DNA of 20,923 bases, taken from positions 1 to 20,923 of IMG/VR virus record IMGVR_UViG_3300031999_000232; one strand, written 5' to 3'. A model generated the notes under the pieces. That model was not told the origin of the DNA. It saw only the letters and a program-made list of their open reading frames with translations, and searched no databases. This document shows positions 1-5,894 of the stretch, one piece after another. The DNA is from a virus. Numbering within the stretch: position 1 is the stretch's first letter; the number at the start of each line of letters is the position of its first letter. The position numbers were made by a program, and so were the translations under genes.

Positions 1-261
1 CAAATAAGATCCAGAAGCGGTCTTGCTTTAAAACAAGGATTGTTTGTTTTAAACTCTCCTGGGACCATAGATGCGACCTATATTAATGATGAAATAGGTA
101 TTATTATAGTAAATGCTTCACGTAAGGTTCAATCCATTAAGTTAGGAGATCGTGTGGCTCAATTGGTTCCAAATAAAGTTGAACTATTGGATATTGAAGT
201 AGTTGATAAACTTTCTGGAGTAGATAGAGGTGGTGGTTTTGGTCATACAGGTACTAAATAA
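1..261 (+). CDS. dut: dUTPase (dUTP diphosphatase), C-terminal part, cut by window edge
   Basis: Trimeric dUTPases hydrolyse dUTP to dUMP and pyrophosphate, which keeps uracil out of phage DNA and supplies dUMP for dTMP synthesis. The frame is open from base 1, so the N-terminus lies outside the window. Four of the five conserved motifs are visible in order: RSRSGLA (motif 2, phosphate contact), GTIDATYINDEIG (motif 3, with the catalytic Asp), GDRVAQLV (motif 4) and RGGGFGHTG (motif 5, the flexible C-terminal arm that closes the active site). The arm is intact, and the stop falls just after it as is usual in the family, so the visible part looks functional. The TAA overlaps the ATG of the next small ORF by one base (TAATG), which suggests coupled translation. 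Confidence 0.93.
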   Translation, partial: QIRSRSGLALKQGLFVLNSPGTIDATYINDEIGIIIVNASRKVQSIKLGDRVAQLVPNKVELLDIEVVDKLSGVDRGGGFGHTGTK

Positions 262-431
262 TGTGTATTTCACCTAGTTATCAATACTTTACAATTCCTA
301 ATGATGGAAAAACCATATATAATATTTTAAATAAATCAAATGTAAGATTAAAAGTATTAGAAGATGGAAGAATTATTATGTGTAATATCGATCCAGATGT
401 TATTTATATCTTCAGAAGAGATATGGATTAA
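261..431 (+). CDS. small unknown protein, 56 aa
   Basis: A 56-codon frame starts with an ATG that shares its A with the dUTPase TAA (TAATG) and ends with TAA five bases before the lipase ATG. It fills the gap between two clear genes exactly, in the same dense style as the rest of the window. The protein begins MCISPSYQYF and ends IFRRDMD; it is mixed hydrophobic and charged, with no transmembrane segment and no motif I recognise. It has no good Shine-Dalgarno of its own, so it would depend on re-initiation after dUTPase. Function unknown; it could be a small phage accessory protein. Confidence 0.6.
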   Translation: MCISPSYQYFTIPNDGKTIYNILNKSNVRLKVLEDGRIIMCNIDPDVIYIFRRDMD

Positions 432-436
432 TACAT

Positions 437-1165
437 ATGAAAATAAATAGAAATTATGTTAAAACTTATTTAGTTTTTTCTAAAGACGCAAGATTAAATC
501 AAGAGTCTTTAATTAAAAGTTATGGAAATAACATCGAACCCTTTGATGTTAAAGAAACTGATACCCAAGGATTTATTTTAAAAAGTAAAGATGAATTAAT
601 AATTAGTTTTAGAGGAACTCAACAAATTCCTGATTGGTTTACTGATTTCGATGGTTTTCAAGTGGTGTATCCATATAATAATAAAGATTCTAAAATTAAA
701 GTTCATAAAGGATTTATAAATGCATATAAATCTACTAGAGAAATAATTCACCAAGCAATTAATAGAATTAATCCTAAAAGTATAACTGTTTGTGGACATT
801 CTCTAGGAGGAGCACTAGCAACTTTATGTGCAGTTGATATTCAATATAATTTTCCTGATAAAGTTTTATTTTGTTATACTTCTGGACAACCAAAAGTTGG
901 AAATAAGGATTTTATGGAATCTTTTAATAGACGTGTACCTAATATGACTCGAACATATATGCGAAAAGATATAGTTCCAATGTGTCCTCCTAATTGGTTA
1001 GAAAAACTTTCAGGTGGAAAATATTATCATGTAGGAACACCAAATCCAGTAGGACCTAAACTATTTATGTTTGGATTATTCAATTGGTTATTAAAAATTA
1101 ATAAAGATACTTTAATAGAAAATTTGGCAAATCACGCAATGGAATTATATTTTGCATTTGCTTAA
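437..1165 (+). CDS. class 3 lipase / esterase (alpha/beta hydrolase), 242 aa
   Basis: Class 3 (Rhizomucor-type) lipases hydrolyse ester bonds of acylglycerols or phospholipids with a Ser-Asp-His triad. The family landmarks are all in order: SFRGT near residue 57-61 (oxyanion-hole strand), VHKGF at 89-93, the nucleophile elbow GHSLGG with Ser122, YTSGQPKVGN at 147-156, RKDIVPMCPP with Asp178, and a late NHAMELY with His233. Length fits a single catalytic domain. No signal peptide or membrane anchor is seen, so the enzyme should be made in the host cytoplasm or packaged. It lies between nucleotide-metabolism and lysis genes. Lipases are uncommon in phages; a role in damaging host membranes is an inference. 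The start is preceded by only a weak purine stretch (AGAAGAG). Confidence 0.88.
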   Translation: MKINRNYVKTYLVFSKDARLNQESLIKSYGNNIEPFDVKETDTQGFILKSKDELIISFRGTQQIPDWFTDFDGFQVVYPYNNKDSKIKVHKGFINAYKSTREIIHQAINRINPKSITVCGHSLGGALATLCAVDIQYNFPDKVLFCYTSGQPKVGNKDFMESFNRRVPNMTRTYMRKDIVPMCPPNWLEKLSGGKYYHVGTPNPVGPKLFMFGLFNWLLKINKDTLIENLANHAMELYFAFA

Positions 1166-1193
1166 CTTTAAATAATACAACGAAAGGTAAAAA

Positions 1194-1640
1194 ATGGCCG
1201 AACTTACAATTATAACTGATGGTACTTTAAATGGTACTAAATTAATGGTAGATGGAAAAGAAATTACAAAGAAAGAAAAGGTAGTTAATATTCAACTATA
1301 TGCCTCTGCTCCTTATAAAAGTCAAATGACTGGTGAAATTTATAAAGGTGGAGTATCAGTAGATTATTCAACTATAGATGATAAAGGCACAATACAAAGT
1401 CAAAGAATTGGTTCTTCAGATTCCAATTATACCAAAGGAATTGGTCAAAAAATTAAACAAGAGGATCAGGTAGTAAGATTTATTGGTGAAGAAATTGATG
1501 CTAATATTTCAACATTAATTGATAAAATTTTGGCTCATAAAGATGCAAATAAAAGTTGGACCAAAGAAAGTCTATCCAATAGAACGAAAGATTCTCTTAA
1601 AGATCTATCAATAGATCTAGGAATTACTATAGATAATTAA
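1194..1640 (+). CDS. unknown phage protein, 148 aa
   Basis: The start is supported by AAAGG seven bases before the ATG. The first half looks like beta strands rich in Gly and Thr (for example TIITDGTLNGTKLMVDGKEI). The second half is hydrophilic with probable helices, including an EEIDANISTLIDKILAHKD stretch. No catalytic motif, signal peptide or membrane segment is visible. It sits alone between the lipase and two tiny ORFs. I do not recognise the family; a small structural or regulatory protein is possible, but nothing in the sequence decides it. Confidence 0.7.
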   Translation: MAELTIITDGTLNGTKLMVDGKEITKKEKVVNIQLYASAPYKSQMTGEIYKGGVSVDYSTIDDKGTIQSQRIGSSDSNYTKGIGQKIKQEDQVVRFIGEEIDANISTLIDKILAHKDANKSWTKESLSNRTKDSLKDLSIDLGITIDN

Positions 1641-1650
1641 GGAAATTAAT

Positions 1651-1689
1651 ATGGCTTGTAAATCAAAAGGAAAAAAGAAACCCAAATGA
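1651..1689 (+). CDS. possible 12-aa Lys-rich peptide (MACKSKGKKKPK)
   Basis: Ten bases after the preceding gene there is an ATG with AAGGA at a normal distance upstream. It opens a 12-codon frame encoding a strongly basic peptide, MACKSKGKKKPK. Its TGA overlaps the next ATG (ATGA), the same coupling used elsewhere in this window. It may be a genuine micropeptide, or a translational leader that delivers ribosomes to the 45-aa ORF. The length is too short for any homology argument. Confidence 0.35.
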   Translation: MACKSKGKKKPK

Positions 1690-1823
1690 GACCAATAAGA
1701 TTTAAAAGTGGATCGATTATGAAGGGAGCAGGATACGATAAAAGATTAAAACCTCCTAAAGATCCTACCTTGGTACCAAAAAAGAAAACAACACCAGAAA
1801 AAACTGGTATTAATATTAAATAA
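1686..1823 (+). CDS. small basic protein, 45 aa
   Basis: The ATG overlaps the TGA of the 12-aa frame (ATGA) and the frame runs to a TAA before the structured non-coding region. The 45-aa product begins MRPIRFKSGS and is rich in Lys, Pro and Gly, with a KPPKDPTLVPKKK stretch. That composition suggests a nucleic-acid-binding or disordered peptide. An alternative ATG lies 11 codons in, but without a clear ribosome site. No family recognised. Confidence 0.5.
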   Translation: MRPIRFKSGSIMKGAGYDKRLKPPKDPTLVPKKKTTPEKTGINIK

Positions 1824-1850
1824 ATATTTGATCATAGTTTTCTTTTAAGA

Positions 1851-1977
1851 CTCATACTATTTATGAGGAACATCACTCTTACGTGATGTGTGTTACATAA
1901 ACCTCCTTCCTTCCATACGAAGAATATTATATTCTTCGACCTCCTTTTTCTAGGGGAATCCAGTTCTTGGGTTCCCC
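1851..1977 (+). ncRNA. candidate structured RNA: four hairpins and two anti-Shine-Dalgarno octamers
   Basis: No gene fits this gap. On the + strand four simple hairpins follow one another: CTCATA/TATGAG (1851-1867), ACATCAC/GTGATGT (1870-1889), CGAAGAATA/TATTCTTCG (1918-1938) and the terminator-like stem at 1953-1977. The linkers around the third hairpin each carry an exact ACCTCCTT octamer (1901-1908 and 1939-1946), the same bases as the anti-Shine-Dalgarno at the 3' end of bacterial 16S rRNA. Both octamers lie outside the drawn stems and so could be single-stranded. Such an RNA could pair with AAGGAG-type ribosome sites, which many genes here use. Whether it is a separate transcript, a processed 3' UTR or a leader is unknown. 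I see no strong promoter; TTGATC at 1828 is the best -35-like match, without a well-spaced -10. Confidence 0.35.
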
Positions 1978-1985
1978 TTATTTAT
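1953..1985 (+). terminator. putative intrinsic terminator upstream of the endonuclease gene
   Basis: GGGGAATCC (1953-1961) pairs with GGGTTCCCC (1969-1977) to form a 9-bp stem with one G-T wobble and a 7-base loop, followed by TTATTTATT. The stem is GC-rich in an AT-rich setting. The T tract is interrupted, so termination may be partial. It would end transcription arriving from the dUTPase-lipase block or define the 3' end of the candidate structured RNA. Confidence 0.6.
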
Positions 1986-2014
1986 TACATGCCTATACTA
2001 AATCTGGAGATCTT

Positions 2015-2539
2015 ATGATTGCAAATAAATTAAAAAGAAAAATATGTAGAGATAAATGCTACATATGTTTTCAAAATTGTGATAAAGGATTGTGTTCCTA
2101 TCATCAAACCTTATATAAATGGGATTCTTCTATTAAAGGATTTAGATTAAAGAAAAAGAATAGAGGTTCAAGATATACAAAGGATGAATTTCATAAAAAT
2201 GAAATAAGATTAACAAAAATTTTGGAACAGGTATATGGATCTAAAAATATTATAACATCTTATCATCCTCTGTGGGCTGAATCAACTAAACATGTACTTC
2301 TTGAATATGATATTTATATTAAGAATAAAGATATCTTAGTGGAATACCAAGGCAGACAACATTATGAACACGTTCCATTTTTTGGAACTAAACAAGAATT
2401 TTTGTTACAAAAAAAACGCGATAGTAGAAAAAAAAGATTAGCAAAGATTCAAAATAAAAAACTTATATGTATTAAATATAATGAACCTATATTTAAAGAT
2501 TATATAATTAATAAAATTGAAGGCTCACAGGCCCAATAA
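2015..2539 (+). CDS. free-standing Cys-rich nuclease, probably a homing endonuclease (PD-(D/E)XK-like), 174 aa
   Basis: The chosen start has GGAG about six bases upstream; the longer frame would begin with a TTG inside the terminator hairpin and is rejected. Residues 11-30 hold a cluster of cysteines plus a His (C11, C15, C18, C22, C27, H30), a likely zinc-binding module. The nuclease part follows: LLEYDIYI near 95-102, ILVEYQGRQHYE at 107-118, then QKKRDSRKK near 132-140 and LICIKY at 150-155. This order (acidic-strand, E-x-Q core, Asp/Lys helix, final strand) is what I know from small Vsr/PD-(D/E)XK-type nucleases in phages with the EYQG-QHYE signature. Such genes usually act as selfish DNA that cuts related phage genomes. 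It could instead be a repair or restriction-type nuclease. Confidence 0.72.
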   Translation: MIANKLKRKICRDKCYICFQNCDKGLCSYHQTLYKWDSSIKGFRLKKKNRGSRYTKDEFHKNEIRLTKILEQVYGSKNIITSYHPLWAESTKHVLLEYDIYIKNKDILVEYQGRQHYEHVPFFGTKQEFLLQKKRDSRKKRLAKIQNKKLICIKYNEPIFKDYIINKIEGSQAQ

Positions 2540-2550
2540 AGGAGAAATTA

Positions 2551-2910
2551 ATGGAGTCAATGATTATACAGGGTGCTTCTGCAAGTGGATTTTATGCGGG
2601 AAAACCAGGAATGTATTTAAGTGTACAAAATATAGACTTTAGTGTCCCGATGAGTGGTACACTTACTAATGCTTCAATTACATTAAGTGGAGCATATGGT
2701 AATACTAAATATACATTTAATAATGATACTGATGTATGTGTTAGATTTGCACCAAACGAAGACGTTTATGTAACTACGTCAAATTTTGCAGCAGGTTATA
2801 GTGCTATTATAAATTATATTGAAGGTGGTGATATGGCTTCTTATATGCAATATGATACAGTTCGTATTTCTCCTGTTGAAGGTACAAATACTTTCTGGAG
2901 ATATCGATGA
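2551..2910 (+). CDS. unknown small protein, 119 aa, probably beta-rich
   Basis: AAAGGAG sits a few bases before the ATG, a strong ribosome site. The product is rich in Ser, Thr, Gly, Tyr and Asn with little charge (for example SVPMSGTLTNASITLSGAYG). It has the alternating polar/hydrophobic look of a beta-sandwich, as in small virion or fibre-associated proteins. No cysteine cluster, membrane segment or catalytic motif is seen. Its TGA overlaps the ATG of the next gene (ATGA). Function unknown; the neighbours suggest lysis or virion surface. Confidence 0.65.
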   Translation: MESMIIQGASASGFYAGKPGMYLSVQNIDFSVPMSGTLTNASITLSGAYGNTKYTFNNDTDVCVRFAPNEDVYVTTSNFAAGYSAIINYIEGGDMASYMQYDTVRISPVEGTNTFWRYR

Positions 2911-3494
2911 TGGGTATCATACATACAATATTAAATCTTCTAGGTATACACTATACAGCTATTATACTTATATTAACACTCTTGGTCTTATTAACAATAT
3001 CCATCTTTGGTAATGTTGGTTTAAATTGGTCAACTAAAACTTTTACCTTTGGTTCTTCAAAAAAAGATAAACAACGATCTTGTAGAGATTGTATAACTAC
3101 AATACACGCAAAAAGAGTAATTTTTGAAGGATTATATAATACTAAACACAATAGTATTCTAAAATTGCAGATGACTTTTGCTGAACATAAATTACAAGAA
3201 ATACAGACCTCTATTGGAAAACAATTAGATAAAAAAGTTCAGGATGATATACGTAGATCAGCAAAAGAAAATGGGTTTGAAATTCTTAGTGAAGAACAAT
3301 TTAAACAGTATATAATAGATAGACAGGGAGTATTATCTTTTATGATAGGTGACGAAAGTAATAATACAAAAAATATAATAGAAGAAATTTATAAAAACAT
3401 GAGAGAAGTTAAAACAAGAATTAGTAATGAATTAAAAGATTTAGAAGTCGTCTATATCGACGATATAAATCAATATTGTAATCAAAAGGATTAA
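2907..3494 (+). CDS. N-terminally membrane-anchored helical protein, 195 aa (possible holin or spanin-like)
   Basis: The ATG at 2907 overlaps the upstream stop (ATGA), and GGAG lies seven bases before it; the second ATG (2910) is an alternative. Residues about 8-34 form one long hydrophobic segment (HYTAIILILTLLVLLTISIF), followed by a basic patch with KKDKQ and a CRDC pair near residue 56. The rest is hydrophilic and mostly helical, with coiled-coil potential (for example FAEHKLQEIQTSIGKQLDKK). A membrane anchor plus coiled coil one base before an endolysin gene fits an inner-membrane spanin or holin. Size and a single membrane segment are not diagnostic, so the role is inferred from position only. 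Confidence 0.6.
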   Translation: MMGIIHTILNLLGIHYTAIILILTLLVLLTISIFGNVGLNWSTKTFTFGSSKKDKQRSCRDCITTIHAKRVIFEGLYNTKHNSILKLQMTFAEHKLQEIQTSIGKQLDKKVQDDIRRSAKENGFEILSEEQFKQYIIDRQGVLSFMIGDESNNTKNIIEEIYKNMREVKTRISNELKDLEVVYIDDINQYCNQKD

Positions 3495-3495
3495 T

Positions 3496-3894
3496 ATGGC
3501 TAAATTTAGTAAAACTTCTAAAGATAGATTATCTACTTGTCATCCTTTATTACAAAAATTATTTAATAAAGTAATACTATTTTATGATTGTACAATTGTA
3601 CAAGGATATAGAGGACAAGAGGATCAGGATAAAGCATTTAGTAAAGGAAAATCAAAATTAAAATGGCCAGATAGTAAACATAATTCAACACCTTCAATGG
3701 CTGTAGATGTTGCCCCATTTATAAATGGTCAAATATGTTGGGAATTTGTTCAAATGACTCATTTTGCTGGTTTTGTTTTAGGTTTGGCTACAGAAATAGG
3801 AATAAATATTCGTTGGGGTGGAGACTGGAATAGAACTAATAATTTGGCACAAAATAAATTTAATGATCTACCACATTTTGAACTAAAAATATAA
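3496..3894 (+). CDS. endolysin, M15-family L-alanyl-D-glutamate / D,D-type peptidase, 132 aa
   Basis: M15 peptidases are zinc enzymes that cut peptide cross-links or stems in peptidoglycan; phage versions (T5 Lyt, Listeria Ply500) lyse the host. Visible signatures are VQGYRGQEDQ near 35-44, SKHNSTPSMAVDVAP at 60-74 with zinc ligands His62 and Asp71, IRWGGDW at 105-111, and DLPHFEL at 124-130 with the presumed catalytic Asp124 and zinc ligand His127. At 132 residues it is one catalytic domain with no cell-wall-binding domain and no signal peptide, so it would need a holin to reach the wall. AAAGGA precedes the ATG, and the gene starts one base after the membrane-protein stop. The specificity (L-Ala-D-Glu or D-Ala-D-Ala) cannot be decided here. 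Confidence 0.92.
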   Translation: MAKFSKTSKDRLSTCHPLLQKLFNKVILFYDCTIVQGYRGQEDQDKAFSKGKSKLKWPDSKHNSTPSMAVDVAPFINGQICWEFVQMTHFAGFVLGLATEIGINIRWGGDWNRTNNLAQNKFNDLPHFELKI

Positions 3895-3917
3895 TGAGTA
3901 AGGTGGAGGGAAGTATT

Positions 3918-4580
3918 ATGTCTGTAAATTTAAGAACCATAACTGAAAAACAAGAACTTGCTATGATAGAAAAAGAAAATCCAGAATATAAAGCATTGAT
4001 TTCTATTTATCCAGCAGAATTATCTAGTGTATTAATAAATAGTAAAGATAAATTGGCTAAAATATGTAAAAGTCTTTCAAGTGCTTTAAGTTATACTTCT
4101 ACAAATGCTGTGATTATGACTTGTTCTAATAAGTGTCCATATGTGGATGTATGTGTTCTAATAAAGAATGATTTAACTCCGACTGGATATCCATGTCCTA
4201 TAGAGAAAAAAGTCATTATGGAGATGGAATCTGATATAGTCGACTATCTAGAAATAGATAGAAATAATCCTATAGAGATGGAAATGTTATGGGATTTAAT
4301 CGATTCTAAAATTCTAGATATGAGAGCAAGTGGTGCTTTAAAGAGTGGAAAATTAACACAAACAGTTGAACAAAAAGTTGGACAACAAATAGTTACAAGA
4401 GAAGAAATTGCACCAGAAATTGAAATAAAAATGGAACTTAAGAGAATAAAAGCCAATATTATGGATGCGTTTGTTAGTACTAGAAGATCCAAGAAAAAGT
4501 ATGGCATGAATAATGATGTTTCAACTCTTGAACAAATGATATTACAAGCAGCCAATAATGTATCTAGTAAAATCGATTAA
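3918..4580 (+). CDS. unknown four-cysteine phage protein, 220 aa
   Basis: The frame can start at 3894, where the ATG overlaps the endolysin stop, but GGAGGG seven bases before the ATG at 3918 is a much better ribosome site, so I use 3918. The central feature is a cysteine set C69-x3-C73-x5-C79-x13-C93 inside TCSNKCPYVDVC and GYPCPIEK, which looks like a metal site (Fe-S or zinc). It is followed by long acidic helices (IVDYLEIDRNNPIEMEMLWDL) and a basic tail with RRSKKK. It heads the block of virion genes leading to the terminase. A packaging or assembly role, possibly in the place of a small terminase, is conceivable, but I cannot show it. Confidence 0.7.
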   Translation: MSVNLRTITEKQELAMIEKENPEYKALISIYPAELSSVLINSKDKLAKICKSLSSALSYTSTNAVIMTCSNKCPYVDVCVLIKNDLTPTGYPCPIEKKVIMEMESDIVDYLEIDRNNPIEMEMLWDLIDSKILDMRASGALKSGKLTQTVEQKVGQQIVTREEIAPEIEIKMELKRIKANIMDAFVSTRRSKKKYGMNNDVSTLEQMILQAANNVSSKID

Positions 4581-5187
4581 ACAATTTTTTAAAAGAAAAA
4601 TTGATATTAAAAACTTTGCAGATAAAACAACAAAAAATCTTAAGCATTTGAGTGAATACACTACTGCTCATACAAGACATTTTTTAAGAGGAATTAAGAA
4701 TACTAATATTAAAATAGTAAGTAATAGAATTGGTGAGACTGCTAAAAGAGAGAATCTTAAAAAATACTATGATAAATCTGCTCTTAAAATTAATGAAGAA
4801 GTTACAAGATTATTTGATCACGGAAAAAGATTACTTGAAGGAACTAAAGCAGGACAAATATTAACCAAGGTTTTCGATAAACCCTGGGCCAGGAGAACCG
4901 CTTTTATTGCAGCAGGAATAGGAGCATTGTCGTTAGTTGAAAAAACAGTTAATGGTTTTATACCAGAACCAGCCATTCCAGACTATTATAATAAAGGTTA
5001 TGATACAATTAAAGAAAATATGACAGATTTTGGTTCTCCTGTAAATTTACTAAAAACTGCCTCAAAGACTATTACACCCTATTGGTCCAGTACTAGAAGA
5101 TCTATTACTACAAGTGTAAATACTGTTATTGATAGAAATGTGGCCCTGTTCTCTAGTAAAAATGCTATCAAACACACGAGATATTAA
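4558..5187 (+). CDS. unknown basic protein with one hydrophobic segment, 209 aa
   Basis: The only good start overlaps the previous gene by 23 bases and has no clear Shine-Dalgarno, so translation may rely on coupling. The first 110 residues are strongly basic and helical (for example FFKRKIDIKNF). Residues about 114-134 form an Ala/Gly-rich hydrophobic stretch (TAFIAAGIGALSLV), and the C-terminal part is polar. It is the first of three adjacent genes with this basic-plus-hydrophobic plan. Internal virion or DNA-ejection proteins often have such composition, but no family is recognised. Confidence 0.68.
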   Translation: MYLVKSIKQFFKRKIDIKNFADKTTKNLKHLSEYTTAHTRHFLRGIKNTNIKIVSNRIGETAKRENLKKYYDKSALKINEEVTRLFDHGKRLLEGTKAGQILTKVFDKPWARRTAFIAAGIGALSLVEKTVNGFIPEPAIPDYYNKGYDTIKENMTDFGSPVNLLKTASKTITPYWSSTRRSITTSVNTVIDRNVALFSSKNAIKHTRY

Positions 5188-5189
5188 TT

Positions 5190-5891
5190 ATGACAGAAAA
5201 TTCGATTCTAATTGGAAAAGAACAATATTCTACAATTAATGAAATAAAAAATAGAGATCCAAAAACTTGGTTAAAAAATTCTGGTTGGGGCAATAAACGA
5301 TCTAGGAAAAGTTGGAAAGGTCAAACTGGAACTACTGTAGAGAAATTTTATTCTGGAAAACATTCATCAGTTTTTACTACTAAAGAAGGAATTGGAACTA
5401 TACTTGGTCCATCTCTAAAAATAAATAAACAACCAAAAACTTGGTTTGATATTATAAAACAAAAAGCAAGAATTCAACAAAAACAAACCGCTAGAGGGGT
5501 AACACAATTTGGAAAAGGGGTAGGAAAATTTAGTACAAAAATATTAAATCGGCCAGTTAAAGGTTTAAATAGTTTAGGAAAATTATTACTTGGTGGTGTA
5601 AAATCAACTAGAAGAACTATTAAATCTATACCATCTCCTATTAAAAAAGTAGGTGGCGCCCTTGGATTAGTTGCTGGCGCAACTGCTATACTAGGAATTA
5701 CAATGATGAAAGGTGCAATGAATCAAGCAAGAGATATAGTATATGAAAGATATATGCAAGATCAAGCAGTAAGTAAAAACATTCTAAATAGTTCAAGAAT
5801 GGGTCTCTCTGCAGGAACATCGAGAATGCAAAATATGGGTGCAACAGTTGGATTATCAAACGCACTTTCACGTACGAGACATGGAAGATAA
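5190..5891 (+). CDS. unknown basic protein with one Gly/Ala-rich hydrophobic segment, 233 aa
   Basis: It starts two bases after the previous stop. The N-terminal 150 residues are rich in Lys, Arg, Gly and Trp. Residues about 154-174 are hydrophobic (GALGLVAGATAILGITMM). A helical region follows, then a C-terminal tail with Met, Ser, Gly and Arg (MGLSAGTSRM ... LSRTRHGR). The net charge is clearly positive. The plan matches the genes on either side. A virion-internal or membrane-interacting protein is the best inference; nothing in the sequence proves it. Confidence 0.68.
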   Translation: MTENSILIGKEQYSTINEIKNRDPKTWLKNSGWGNKRSRKSWKGQTGTTVEKFYSGKHSSVFTTKEGIGTILGPSLKINKQPKTWFDIIKQKARIQQKQTARGVTQFGKGVGKFSTKILNRPVKGLNSLGKLLLGGVKSTRRTIKSIPSPIKKVGGALGLVAGATAILGITMMKGAMNQARDIVYERYMQDQAVSKNILNSSRMGLSAGTSRMQNMGATVGLSNALSRTRHGR

Positions 5892-5894
5892 ATA

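Noticed and set aside
596-799. Minus-strand frames inside the lipase, the four-Cys protein (4244-4555), the decoration gene (16688-17059) and others
   Set aside because: All overlap well-supported + strand genes, lack ribosome sites and have composition typical of antisense of AT-rich coding DNA.
1967-2014. Longer start (TTG at 1967) for the endonuclease gene
   Set aside because: The TTG lies in the terminator-like hairpin without a ribosome site; ATG at 2015 has GGAG at proper distance, and the Cys module starts right after it.
1824-2014. tRNA or rRNA fragment in the non-coding gap
   Set aside because: No cloverleaf with acceptor and T-arm signature is visible; only the ACCTCCTT octamers recall 16S rRNA, and the bases around them do not continue the match.
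3894-3917. ATG at 3894 as start of the four-Cys protein
   Set aside because: It overlaps the endolysin stop and could be used, but GGAGGG before 3918 is far stronger; the eight extra residues are probably leader only.
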